From: Deinococcus rubellus
GTDB lineage: Bacteria; Deinococcota; Deinococci; Deinococcales; Deinococcaceae
Direction: 5' to 3'
DNA length: 64,000 nt
Assembly (NCBI RefSeq): GCF_025244745.1
Contig: NZ_CP104213.1
Location: 1,452,001 to 1,516,000, forward strand
This document shows positions 19,351 through 30,819 of the stretch, in pieces (the stretch's first letter is position 1; every line of letters begins with the position of its first letter). Position numbers and translations under genes: made by a program. Under the pieces are notes generated by a model. That model did not search any database. It was not told the DNA's origin and saw nothing but the letters and a program-made list of their open reading frames with translations.

Positions 19351-20466
19351 ATGATCTTCCGGACTTCCCGCGCACGCCGTCCCGTTCGCTTTACGCTCAA
19401 GGCGTTGCTGCTCGCCCCGGCATTCTTCAGCCCAGCTCAGGCCGCGACCTACGACTTTTCCGGCTCGGTGGCCTCGGGGGTGGCCCAACCCTTCACGGTG
19501 CGCGCGGGCGTCTCGGACGTGCTGCTGGGCGGCAACCAGCTCTCGTTGGGCGTGTCCAACCGCGCCGCCGAGGTGGGCGCTGAGCGCAACCAGCCGCTCT
19601 TCACCATCGGCACCGTGAACCTGAAGCTGAACGCCGCGCTGGTGTTCGCGCAGCCGGGCGTGCGGCTGGGGGCCTCGGCAGGCGGCACGCTGGGGCCAGT
19701 GGCGCTGAGCGCCTCGGGGCAGTTCTGGAGCGCGCCAGCAGCGGCCCTCGATCCGCTCTCGGTCTGGAATCAGGTGGCTCCCGCCGTCGGTCCGCTCGGG
19801 GCCCAGGCCAATCTGGACGCCAAGTACCGGGTGTCGCGCAACCTGATCGCCACCTTCAGCGGCCAGCTGGGCGCGCAGAGCCGGGCGGCCCTGAGCGGCG
19901 AGTGGCGGGCCGGAGCTTTCAGCTACCGTCTCGGGGCGCTGGGCGGCGTGGGGGTGCTGGGCGCACTGGCCGGAGCCACCTACCGCGCCGATACCTTCAC
20001 CCTCAGCGCGGACGCTCTGCTGGGGCGCAGCTTCGGCGGCACGCTGACCCTGGACGCTCCGGCTCTCATCGCCCTGAATGACGAGCAGGCCATTGACCTG
20101 AGTGCTTATCTGGCTTATGAGCCGTGGCGCAGCGCGGCCCTCCCCCTGCGTTACGGCCTGGACGCCGATGTGCCGCTGGGCCAGGCCGTGGACGGCCACC
20201 TGAGTCTTGGTGTGCGCGGCGGCAGCGGCGGCCTGGGCGTCCGCGCCGGGTACACCTTCACGCCAGGGGCGGGAGCATCAACGCAGACGCCAGGAGCGGG
20301 AACACAAACACAGACGCCAGGGGCGGGAACGCCGGATCAGGTGCCGGAAGTGGGTTCGTCGGACCAGCCGCCGGAGCTGGAGACCACCGACCCATCAGCA
20401 GCGCCGTCATCCACCGATCAATCACTTCCCCAATTGCCAATGAACCAGCCGCCAAACCAGCCCTGA
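19351..20466 (+). CDS. Exported beta-rich, probably outer-membrane protein with repeat tail
   Basis: A 371-residue protein with a twin-Arg-containing N-terminus and hydrophobic segment ending at AQAA near 32, then about 270 residues of alternating amphipathic strands rich in Gly, Ala and Ser, as in barrels. The C-terminal 70 residues are low complexity: three 9-residue units beginning PGAG, then a Pro/Gln/Ser-rich tail. I cannot assign a family. It is monocistronic with a leaderless promoter. The repeat tail may be surface-exposed or a periplasmic linker; this is inference. Confidence 0.65.
   Translation: MIFRTSRARRPVRFTLKALLLAPAFFSPAQAATYDFSGSVASGVAQPFTVRAGVSDVLLGGNQLSLGVSNRAAEVGAERNQPLFTIGTVNLKLNAALVFAQPGVRLGASAGGTLGPVALSASGQFWSAPAAALDPLSVWNQVAPAVGPLGAQANLDAKYRVSRNLIATFSGQLGAQSRAALSGEWRAGAFSYRLGALGGVGVLGALAGATYRADTFTLSADALLGRSFGGTLTLDAPALIALNDEQAIDLSAYLAYEPWRSAALPLRYGLDADVPLGQAVDGHLSLGVRGGSGGLGVRAGYTFTPGAGASTQTPGAGTQTQTPGAGTPDQVPEVGSSDQPPELETTDPSAAPSSTDQSLPQLPMNQPPNQP
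20263..20343. repeat. 27-bp tandem repeat encoding PGAG-x5
   Basis: Three consecutive 27-base units (starts at 20263, 20290, 20317) beginning CCAGGGGCGGGA or a close variant, encoding nonapeptides that start PGAG. Confidence 0.8.
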
Positions 20467-20556
20467 GCAGCTCCCTGGGGTGGCCTGGCGGGATCGGCCA
20501 ACCCGTCGTCAGCCAGCCTCGGGGCTTCTCATGAGAGCGGACGCGATACTCCGGGC

Positions 20557-21240
20557 ATGCGTATTTCTCCTTCTCTCGCCGTGCTGGGCGTCCTCGGCGT
20601 CGTTTCACTGACTTCTTTCTCGGTGGCGCAGGCCCAGAGTGCCGACGACATTCTCAACAACCTCGCCAGTGCTCAGAAGTCGGCCAAGGACGTCAGTTTC
20701 CGGGTCTCCGGCACCGCCGATCAGGGCGGCGGCGTCCAGAAGCTCGATTTGAATGTCCAGACCATCCCGGCGTCCAACCTGGCCCGCGTGGTGTTCAATG
20801 CCCCCGACGCGCTGGCCGACAACGTGGTCATTCTCGACAACAAGGAAGTCCGCAATTACCTTTACCTGACCAACCAGATCACGGTGATGAACGCCAGCAA
20901 GGCAGCAGGCGGCCAGGACCTCGGCGGCCTCGACCTCTCGCAGCTCAGCAACCTGGTGACGGCCCTCAAGACCCGCTACGACGTGAAGCTGCTCGGCAGC
21001 AGCGGCGCGGCCCCCAACCGGGTCTACCAGTTGGAAGCCAGCCCCAGGACCGGCGTGCAGGGCGGCAAGACCCGTGTGTTCGTCAGCGAGAACGGTTGGC
21101 GGCCCACCCGTTTTCAGCTCATTGATGGCGCTGGCAAGACTGTGGCCGACCTGAACGTCAGCGAGTACAAAGTCAACAGCGGCCTGAGCATGGCCCGGCT
21201 GCGTCAGTTGCCCAAAGACGCCCAGATCATCCGGCAGTAG
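20557..21240 (+). CDS. LolA-like outer-membrane lipoprotein-sorting protein
   Basis: A 227-residue periplasmic protein with a signal peptide ending AQA-Q near 26 and a LolA/LppX-type fold: SADDILNNLASAQKSAKDVSFRV opening helix, then consecutive beta-strands (KLDLNVQTIPASNLARVVF, DNVVILDNKEVRNYLYL) and a late GWRPTRFQLIDGAGKTVADLNV. Such open barrels carry lipids or lipoproteins across the periplasm. LolB or the LolCDE transporter is not adjacent, although an FtsX-type permease lies at 32.3 kb. GATACT six bases before the ATG suggests leaderless expression. Confidence 0.75.
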   Translation: MRISPSLAVLGVLGVVSLTSFSVAQAQSADDILNNLASAQKSAKDVSFRVSGTADQGGGVQKLDLNVQTIPASNLARVVFNAPDALADNVVILDNKEVRNYLYLTNQITVMNASKAAGGQDLGGLDLSQLSNLVTALKTRYDVKLLGSSGAAPNRVYQLEASPRTGVQGGKTRVFVSENGWRPTRFQLIDGAGKTVADLNVSEYKVNSGLSMARLRQLPKDAQIIRQ

Positions 21241-21293
21241 CGCGCGCCTCCTTTTAGCGGGTTGCCCCAGCATTGGTGCGGCCCGCTTTGCCG

Positions 21294-21299
21294 TACCCT
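21294..21299 (+). promoter_or_regulatory. Leaderless promoter -10 (kynBU)
   Basis: TACCCT six bases before the ATG at 21306. Confidence 0.6.
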
Positions 21300-21305
21300 G
21301 GGGCC

Positions 21306-21949
<644 letters not shown>

Positions 21950-21953
<4 letters not shown>

Positions 21954-23158
21954 CGGCGGCTCCCGTGCTGGTCTGGCCGCGCCGCGAACTGTTTGCCATG
22001 CCGGAAGGGATTTACCTCGATGGCAACAGCCTTGGCCTGATGCCGCTGAGTGCCCATCAGGCGGTGTTGCGCCGCCTGGGCGAGTGGCAGACCCAGGCGG
22101 TGTCGGGCTGGGACGAGTGGTTCGGGCTGGCCGAGAGCCTTTCGCCTGCGCTGTCGCGGCTGGTGGGGGCCGAGCCGCGCGAGGTCATCGCCACCGGCAG
22201 CATCACCGCCAACCTGCACGCGCTGCTGGCCACCCTCTACCGGCCCCAGGGCGAGCGCAAACACCTGCTGGCCACCGCGCTCGATTTTCCCACCGACCTC
22301 TACGCGATGCAGAGCTGGGCCAGGCTCTACGGTGCGGAGCTGAAAGTCGTGCCCAGCCGCGACGGCCAGACCATCCACGAGGACGACGTGCGCGCTGCGC
22401 TGGGGCCGGACATCGCCGTGGTGCTGCTGCCCACCGTGCTCTACCGCAGCGGGCAACTGCTCGACGTGGCCGGGCTGACCCAGCTGGCCCACCAGGCGGG
22501 CGCGCTGATCGGCTGGGACGCCGCCCACAGCATCGGGGCCATGCCGCATGACTTCCATGGTGCAGGGGCCGACTTCGCAGTGTGGTGCAGCTACAAGTAC
22601 CTCAACGCTGGCCCCGGCGCGCCGGGCGGGCTGTTTGTGCATCAGCGTCATCACCATCTTGCCCCCGCGCTCAGTGGCTGGTGGGGCAACGACAAGGGCA
22701 GTCAGTTCGAGATGACGGCCCAGTTTCGCCCGGCTCCCGGCGCGGCGGCCTACCAGCAGGGCACCCCGCCTGTGCTGGCGCTGGCGGCACTCGACGGGGC
22801 GCTGGAAGTCTTCGAGCACCTTGATCTGGCGGCGCTGCGGGCACGCAGTCTGGCCCTGACCGATCTGCTGATCGAGCTGGCCGACCAGCACCTGCTGGAG
22901 ATGCGGGTCATCACGCCACGCGATCATGCCCGGCGCGGCGGCCACGTGTCGCTACTGCACCCCGAGGCCCGCGCCCTCTCGGCGGCGCTGCGGACACGCG
23001 GCATCATTCCCGATTACCGCTCGCCCGATGTGCTGCGCCTCGCGCCGATTGCCCTCTACACCACCGAGGACGAACTGTGTCAGACGGTGCGGGTGCTGCG
23101 CGAACTGCTCGACAGCGGCGCTCACCGGAGCGCGGACGTGTCCAACCCAGTACCCTGA
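21950..23158 (+). CDS. kynU: Kynureninase
   Basis: PLP-dependent hydrolase that splits kynurenine to anthranilate and alanine. The 402 residues show the kynureninase signatures: YLDGNSLGLMP near 22, ITANLHALL near 84, DFPTDLYAMQSW, the Asp/His pair in IGWDAAHSIGAMPHDFH, and the PLP lysine in WCSYKYLNAGPGAPGG. It starts at a GTG that overlaps the kynB stop, giving translational coupling. The product anthranilate could feed tryptophan synthesis or degradation. Confidence 0.95.
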
Positions 23159-23193
23159 GTAAGCCAGTGCCCTGAAGAGGCCAGGCTAAGTCG

Positions 23194-23643
23194 TCAGAAG
23201 CCGAAGGCGGCCACGATTTCCGGATCAGGGCGCTTGGGGCGGCCCGATACCGGATCGACCCAGACCCAGTCGGTGACGCACTCGGCCAGGCGTTTGTTAT
23301 CAGACACGCGGGTCAGGGTGTATTCGCGCCGCGCCCGGATGCCCTGGCTGGAAATCAGGTTGGTGCAGACCTCCACCTCGTCGCCCAGCAGTGCCGGGAT
23401 GTGGTAAGTGATGTCGTGCCGCCGCGCCACCGCCACCATGCCGAGTTCGAAGAGGCGCGGCAAGGTCATGCCTACCCGGTCCGAATGGGCGCGGGCCACC
23501 AGTTCGCACCACGCCAGGTACACCACGTTGTTGACGTGCCCCAGTTCGTCGATGTCCTCGGGCTGTACCCAGACGTGCAGGGTGTGGGTACGGGCAGCGA
23601 TCTCAGCCAGGCCCGGTTCGGGGGCGGCAACCGGCAGGCTCAT
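23194..23643 (-). CDS. Acyl-CoA thioesterase, 4HBT hotdog family
   Basis: A 149-residue hotdog-fold protein with the 4-hydroxybenzoyl-CoA thioesterase pattern: VQPEDIDELGHVNNVVYLAWCE (catalytic Asp in the DxLGHVNN motif), then ITYHIPALLGDEV and a beta-rich tail ending FVWVDP-like (DWVWVDPVSGRPKRP). It hydrolyses acyl-CoA thioesters; chain specificity is unknown. It overlaps the upstream pterin dehydratase by four bases, so the two are coupled even though their reactions are unrelated. Confidence 0.9.
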   Translation of the reverse strand: MSLPVAAPEPGLAEIAARTHTLHVWVQPEDIDELGHVNNVVYLAWCELVARAHSDRVGMTLPRLFELGMVAVARRHDITYHIPALLGDEVEVCTNLISSQGIRARREYTLTRVSDNKRLAECVTDWVWVDPVSGRPKRPDPEIVAAFGF

Positions 23644-23978
23644 CCCTCGCCCGACAGCGCTTCTCCGGGCAGCTCAAAAATGCTGTTGACAGCCTCTGCC
23701 CCCCGCAGATCGAGTTCGGTGACGCCGCCGACGATGCTGTTGGTCTCGTGGGTCACGTACTCGACATGCACTTTTTTGTACTTCAGGGTGATGTCGGGAT
23801 GATGGTTCTGGGCCTCGGCGAGTTCGGCCACCCGCACCACGAAGTCCAGGCCCTGCCGGTAGCTGTCAAATTCAAAGAGCCGAAACAGCTTGCCGTCGTC
23901 GCCCCACCAGCCCTGGGGTTTGCGTTCCTGCACGTCGCCGTCGGTGAGGCGCTCGCGTTCTGATGTGTGCTCGCTCAT
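23640..23978 (-). CDS. phhB: Pterin-4a-carbinolamine dehydratase
   Basis: A 112-residue enzyme that dehydrates 4a-hydroxytetrahydropterin, recycling the cofactor of aromatic amino-acid hydroxylases. The family motif is visible: AQNHHPDITLKYKKVHVEY followed by T-H in VTHE and a later D. The ATG at 23978 is chosen because TACCCT lies six bases before it; six extra residues are possible upstream. No phenylalanine hydroxylase is in the window, but kynBU nearby gives a loose aromatic amino-acid theme. Confidence 0.9.
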   Translation of the reverse strand: MSEHTSERERLTDGDVQERKPQGWWGDDGKLFRLFEFDSYRQGLDFVVRVAELAEAQNHHPDITLKYKKVHVEYVTHETNSIVGGVTELDLRGAEAVNSIFELPGEALSGEG

Positions 23979-23984
23979 GCTCTC

Positions 23985-23990
23985 AGGGTA
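23985..23990 (-). promoter_or_regulatory. Leaderless promoter -10 (phhB-thioesterase)
   Basis: TACCCT six bases before the ATG at 23978 on the minus strand. It decides this start. Confidence 0.6.
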
Positions 23991-24034
23991 GCGCACGGCC
24001 CCCGGACGAAGGTCTTACACGTTCGTGCAGGCGG

Positions 24035-24040
24035 TATCCT
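24035..24040 (+). promoter_or_regulatory. Leaderless promoter -10 (gltX)
   Basis: TATCCT seven bases before the ATG at 24048. It rules against the longer open frame starting at 23967. Confidence 0.65.
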
Positions 24041-24047
24041 GCGGCTT

Positions 24048-25526
24048 ATGTCTGCGCCTCAAGTTGTGACCCGCATCGCCCCCAGCCCCACCGGCGACCC
24101 GCACGTCGGCACCGCCTATCAGGCCCTCTTTAACTCGGTGTTTGCCCGCCAGCACGGCGGCAAGTTCATCGTGCGCCTCGAAGACACTGACCGCAACCGT
24201 TACGACGCCGCCAGCGAGGGCCGCATTCTGGACATGCTCGACTGGCTCGGCACGGTCTGGGACGGCCTCAAGCCGGACGCCAGCCCGCGCCAGGAAGACG
24301 AGTTCGGTCCCTACACCCAGTCGCAGCGTGCCGATTTGCACCGCCAGTACGCCGTGCAACTGCTAGAAAGTGGCGCGGCGTACCGGGCCTTCGACACGCC
24401 GGAAGAGTTGGACGAGCGCCGCAAGGCTGCCGAGGCCCGCAAGGACAGCTACTTAGGCTATGACCGCCGGGACCGGACGCTGAGCCGTGAGGAATCCGAC
24501 CGGCGGGCCGAGGAGGGTGAGGCGTTCGTGATCCGGCTGGCCGCGCCCCTCGAAGGGCAGACGGTGGTGCGTGACCGGCTGCGCGGCGACGTGGTGTTCA
24601 ATAATGCTGAACTCGACGACAAGGTGCTGCTCAAGCGTGACGGCTTCCCGACCTACCACCTGGCGGCGATGGTGGACGACCACCTGATGAACGTGACCCA
24701 CGTCATCCGCGCCGAGGAGTGGCTGACCAGCACCCCCATTCACCAGCTGATCTTGCAGGGGCTGAGCTGGAGCGAGCCGGAGTGGATTCACACGCCCTGG
24801 TTGCTGTCGAAGGGCGGCAAGAAGTACAGCAAGCGCCGGGGCGATCCCAGCGTCGAAGATTTCCGCAAGATGGGCATTTTGCCCGAAGCCCTCCTCAATT
24901 ACCTCGGCATGATGGGCTGGAGCATGCCCAGCGGCGACGATGGCGCGGCGCAGGAAGTCTTCTCGCCTGCCGAGATGGTGGAGCACTTCACCTGGGAACG
25001 GGTCAGTTTGGGCGGGTCCACCTTCGACGTGGAAAAACTCAGGTGGCTCAACGGCAAGTACATCCGCGAGGTGCTGACCCTGGACGATGTGGTGAACCGT
25101 GTTCACGCTTTCGGGGCCGAGCAGGGTTACGCCGAGGGCATTGCCAAAGACACTTACTTCCGCGCTGTCGTTGCCATGATGCTGCCGCGCTTCGAGACGC
25201 TGGCCGAGTTCTGGGAGAAGACCACTTACTTCTTCACCGAGGACTACAGCATCAACGACAAGGCCGTCAAGCTGATCGCGGACGGGCGCGAGTTGCTGCC
25301 CAGGGTGCGAGACGCGCTGGCTGCCCTGCCCGACTTCGCCCATGACACCACCGAGGCCGCCCTGCGCCAGCTGGCCGAGGCCGAGGGTGTCAAACCCGGC
25401 AAGGTGATGCAGCCGCTGCGGGCCGCGATTGCGGGCACCAGCGAAAGCCCCGGCATGTTCGAGATGCTGGAAGCGATGGGGAAGAAGCGGGTGCTGGGGC
25501 GGTTGGAGAGGGTGCTGGAGGGCTAA
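24048..25526 (+). CDS. gltX: Glutamyl-tRNA synthetase
   Basis: Class I synthetase charging tRNA-Glu, 492 residues. The HIGH-type motif is in RIAPSPTGDPHVGTAYQAL near 10-27 and the KMSKS-type motif is KYSKRRGDPS. The insert ARVIRAEEWLTSTP-like region (THVIRAEEWLTSTPIH) and a helical C-terminal anticodon domain are present. It lacks the GlnRS hallmarks and the zinc cysteines of some GluRS. The start is set by the leaderless promoter. Downstream is an inverted repeat TTAGAGCAG/CTGCTCTAA (25550-25587), a possible weak terminator. Confidence 0.95.
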   Translation: MSAPQVVTRIAPSPTGDPHVGTAYQALFNSVFARQHGGKFIVRLEDTDRNRYDAASEGRILDMLDWLGTVWDGLKPDASPRQEDEFGPYTQSQRADLHRQYAVQLLESGAAYRAFDTPEELDERRKAAEARKDSYLGYDRRDRTLSREESDRRAEEGEAFVIRLAAPLEGQTVVRDRLRGDVVFNNAELDDKVLLKRDGFPTYHLAAMVDDHLMNVTHVIRAEEWLTSTPIHQLILQGLSWSEPEWIHTPWLLSKGGKKYSKRRGDPSVEDFRKMGILPEALLNYLGMMGWSMPSGDDGAAQEVFSPAEMVEHFTWERVSLGGSTFDVEKLRWLNGKYIREVLTLDDVVNRVHAFGAEQGYAEGIAKDTYFRAVVAMMLPRFETLAEFWEKTTYFFTEDYSINDKAVKLIADGRELLPRVRDALAALPDFAHDTTEAALRQLAEAEGVKPGKVMQPLRAAIAGTSESPGMFEMLEAMGKKRVLGRLERVLEG

Positions 25527-26220
25527 GAATATTGGGTTTGTAGAACAACTTAGAGCAGTACAATCCAGATGAGTTATTCTGCTCTAAATTGTGAATTAAA
25601 CTCTATGTTGCAATTTGGCAGATCTAGCAAGTAATGCCGACAGTGATATCACCGATAGGCAAATTTAAAGCGGTTGACTCGAGCGTTTTTCCAAAATCTA
25701 CACTGGGAGAACAGTAGTTGAACGATACTTGGTTCTCGTTTATCTATACAAAACGCGTATCAGCAAAAGTTCGGGCCTAAATATAGAGCGTTCCAGTTGT
25801 GTCGCTAGTTGGAGCATTGACGATGGCTTCAGAAGTGCTGGTCGGCGCAGTCTGGAGACTTCAGTCTCCATCTTGTGTGAAAGCCATAGTACTTAAACGG
25901 AAGAAAATATAGTCGACAACTGAAAACGGCCTATTCATGATGGAGATTTTAAACTGCTTACCACTCACTACGCTTGCTGGGACATTCGGTTCTAGGCCCC
26001 AGAGCGCCATGCATGCCACTACCGCGTAGATCATTCGTTTTCCGCCCTGCTTGTGCAAGCCAGTCGGACTTCGCCTGCCCGTTTTGGAGTGCTGGGGATT
26101 CTCACCCGGCCCTCGTCTGTCAGTGGCTCTTCGGCTTCCACAACGTGCCGGGCGATGTACTTTAGGTTGGCCCCATCTCAGTCGGAGTCCATATTTCAAA
26201 TGTAGCGTGTTTGATCGACG
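25527..26220. other. AT-rich, gene-poor island between gltX and ppc
   Basis: About 690 bases, clearly poorer in GC than the rest, with frequent stops in all frames. It contains inverted repeats TTAGAGCAG/CTGCTCTAA (25550-25558 with 25579-25587) and TGGAGACT/AGTCTCCA (25853-25870). One short minus-strand frame at 25861-26034 begins with a hydrophobic stretch. No tRNA or transposase remnant is readable. The base composition suggests acquired or degenerating DNA. Confidence 0.6.
25861..26034 (-). CDS. Possible 57-residue peptide with hydrophobic N-terminus
   Basis: Frame MIYAVVACMALWGLEPNVPA... of 57 residues inside the AT-rich island; the first 14 residues are hydrophobic like a short signal or membrane anchor. 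A weak purine-rich stretch (AGGGCGG) lies about seven bases before the ATG; the frame is open further upstream to 26199. No family is recognised and it may be a decayed fragment. Confidence 0.25.
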   Translation of the reverse strand: MIYAVVACMALWGLEPNVPASVVSGKQFKISIMNRPFSVVDYIFFRLSTMAFTQDGD

Positions 26221-28710
<2,490 letters not shown>

Positions 28711-28806
28711 ATGGTCTCCCGAAAGTCTGAACAGTTGAATGAAAAGGGTCGAAAGGAAAAGGTCAGTGGCCGTGTGATGCTGCGCTGCTGTTCTTACAGG
28801 TCCTGC

Positions 28807-29571
28807 CTACATGCTCTCTTCAAAGTGGTGGCGCTCGATGCGGGTCGCCAGGCCACTCTCAATGTCCAGCCACACGCCGTTGAGTTCGGCGGGACCGTCC
28901 TTGACGCCGAAACGGTGGGGCCGCTCGGTGACGAATTTCTGCACCGGGCCTGCCGGATCGGCCCCGATAATGCTGTGCATCGGCCCGGTGAAGCCCGCAT
29001 CGGTCTGGAAGGCGGTGCCTCTGGGGAGCAGGCGGCTGTCGGCGGTGGGCACATGGGTGTGGGTGCCGATCACGGCGGCCACCCGTCCGTCGAGATACCA
29101 GGCGAGGGCGGCCTTCTCGCTGGTGGCCTCGGCGTGAAAGTCCACGAAGACGCTGCCCAGGTCCGGCTGAGTCAGCAGTTCGTCCATCGCCAGGAAAGGG
29201 TTCTGGACCGCCTCCATGAATACCCGGCCCAGCAGGTTGACGACTGTGATTCGCTCGCCACCCACCTCGAATGTGCTCCAGCCGCGTCCTGGCGTGTCCA
29301 GTGGCAGGTTGAGGGGCCGGATCAGCCGGGGGCCGTCCAGCAGCCCGTAGACCTCCTTGTGGTGCCAGGCATGGTTGCCCAGCGTCACGGCGTCCGCGCC
29401 CGCCGAGACGATCAGCTCGAACGACTCACGGTTGAGGCCAAAGCCCCCGGCGGCGTTCTCGCCGTTGACGATGATGAAATCGGCCTGGGCGCGCAGGCCC
29501 GGCAGATGGGCCGCCAGCACCCGCCTGCCGGGCCTGCCGTACACGTCTCCCACAAAAAGCACCCGCAACAT
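28807..29571 (-). CDS. YmdB family calcineurin-like phosphodiesterase
   Basis: A 254-residue metallophosphoesterase of the YmdB family. Metal ligands are visible in [11 protein letters not shown] (Asp), [19 protein letters not shown] (Asn-His) and [10 protein letters not shown]. YmdB in Bacillus hydrolyses cyclic nucleotides and RNA; close Deinococcus homologues have the same length. The start at 29571 (MLRVLFVGD) fits family N-termini, and TAGCAT sits seven bases before it; an ATG three codons upstream is the alternative. It lies about 100 bases upstream of ppc. Confidence 0.92.
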   Translation of the reverse strand: MLRVLFVGDVYGRPGRRVLAAHLPGLRAQADFIIVNGENAAGGFGLNRESFELIVSAGADAVTLGNHAWHHKEVYGLLDGPRLIRPLNLPLDTPGRGWSTFEVGGERITVVNLLGRVFMEAVQNPFLAMDELLTQPDLGSVFVDFHAEATSEKAALAWYLDGRVAAVIGTHTHVPTADSRLLPRGTAFQTDAGFTGPMHSIIGADPAGPVQKFVTERPHRFGVKDGPAELNGVWLDIESGLATRIERHHFEESM

Positions 29572-29705
29572 GGCGCTCATGCTAGCGGCTTAGCGTACTC
29601 GGCACGTCAATTCGTTTACGCCGCCCAGCCCCCCCAGATGGTGGCCCCCCGGAGAGGGGCAACTCAAGGCTGATCTGGGTTTCTTTATCTGGGCGAACTT
29701 TAACG

Positions 29706-29711
29706 TAGAAT
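29706..29711 (+). promoter_or_regulatory. Promoter -10 before a short leader ORF
   Basis: TAGAAT six bases before a GTG at 29718. By the leaderless rule the first codon translated from this promoter is that GTG, not the HD-GYP start. Confidence 0.55.
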
Positions 29712-29717
29712 GAAGGC

Positions 29718-29774
29718 GTGAATGTTCTGGCGATTGCAGCAGGTTCTTCCTCGCCAGGGCGTGATGTGAATTGA
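29718..29774 (+). CDS. Candidate 18-codon leader peptide overlapping the HD-GYP gene
   Basis: GTG start directly after a leaderless -10; the frame reads MNVLAIAAGSSSPGRDVN and stops at TGA 29772-29774. The stop overlaps the TTG start of the next gene (TTGA). This is the geometry of translational coupling. A one-base error that would fuse the two frames is an alternative. Confidence 0.4.
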   Translation: MNVLAIAAGSSSPGRDVN

Positions 29775-30819
29775 GCGGCCCGTTTCGCCGCTTTCCGTTC
29801 AATGGTGATCTGGACGCCAGCGAGCAAACCGTGCCGTCCGCCCGTCCGCTGGTGCAGGACGATGTGCCCGAAGCCGAGGCCGACGACAGCGAACTGCTGC
29901 GCTGCCAGCCCTCGGCACTCTTCTTGCTCGACCAGGCAGGCATGCTGATGCGCATCGGCGGTAACTGGCAGGGCGTCACCGGGCTGCTGCCCGAGCATGT
30001 GCTGGGCCGCCCGCTGCACCAGTTTCTCAAGCTGCCGCTGGGCAGTCATCCGCGCGGCCTCTACGCCGAGAGTGGGGTGTGCGAGGAAGCGTCCATCGGG
30101 CGCGGCGGGTTGTCGCGGCGGGTGAGGATCGTCTGGCAGCGCGGTGAAACGTGGGTGGCGGGCAGCCTGGAGCAACCTGGCCCCGCCGCCCGCGAGGCTT
30201 ATGAGCGCAGCGAGAAACTGCGCCGGGCCGAGGAAGCGCTGGAGCAGACCATTGCCTGCCTGGGCACCACCCTCGACCCGGTGCAGGGCCAGCACGTCAT
30301 GCGGATGACGTCATATGCCACCCGGCTGGGCGAGATCTACGGTCTCGATGCGGCGGGCCTGCGCTCAGTGCGCTGGGGCGCGGCCCTGCACGATGTCGGT
30401 AAGGCCCGTGTACCGCAGGACATTCTGAATAAGCGCGGCCCGCTGAGTGCCGACGAGTTCGACGTGGTGGTGCAGCATCCGGTGTGGGGCGCTGAGATTC
30501 TGGAGAAACTGGAATTCCTGCCGGACGCAGCCCGCCAGGCGGTGCTGCACCACCACGAGCGCTGGGACGGTCAGGGCTATCCGGCGGGACTGGTCGAGGA
30601 GCGCATTCCCATCTCGGCGCGCATCGTCATGATCGCCGACGTGTTCGACGCCCTGACCAGTGACCGCTCATACAAGGACGCCTGGACCCCTGAGGCCGCC
30701 GGAGAATTCCTGCTGCGCGAATCGGGCCGCGCCTTCGATCCCGAACTGGTTCAGCTCTTTCTGGAGCGGGTGCTCGATCTGGGGTATCTCGACCAGGACG
30801 CCGGGAACGAAACGGATTC
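29771..30819 (+). CDS. PAS-like/HD-GYP domain phosphodiesterase
   Basis: Putative cyclic-di-GMP phosphodiesterase. A PAS-like segment at about 40-110 (LRCQPSALFLLDQAGMLMRIGGNWQGVTG) is followed by a helical linker and an HD-GYP domain from 156. The HD pair is in LHDVGK near 206, and the GYP signature is in HHHERWDGQGYP near 260-271 followed by RIVMIADVFDALTSDR. It starts at TTG 29771 by overlap with a leader frame. An IS66-family insertion follows Asp-Ser at the very end and provides the in-frame TAA (30821-30823); without it the protein would end one Ala later. Two further predicted domains are intact, so the protein is probably functional. Confidence 0.88.
30812..30819. repeat. Target-site duplication, left copy
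   Basis: ACGGATTC directly before the left end of the IS; an identical copy follows the right end at 32268-32275. Confidence 0.9.

Noticed and set aside
30812..30819. Match of the IS target duplication to the MITE-like terminus (ACGGATTC in ATACGGATTCCG)
   Set aside because: Eight shared bases could be chance; one insertion cannot show target preference.
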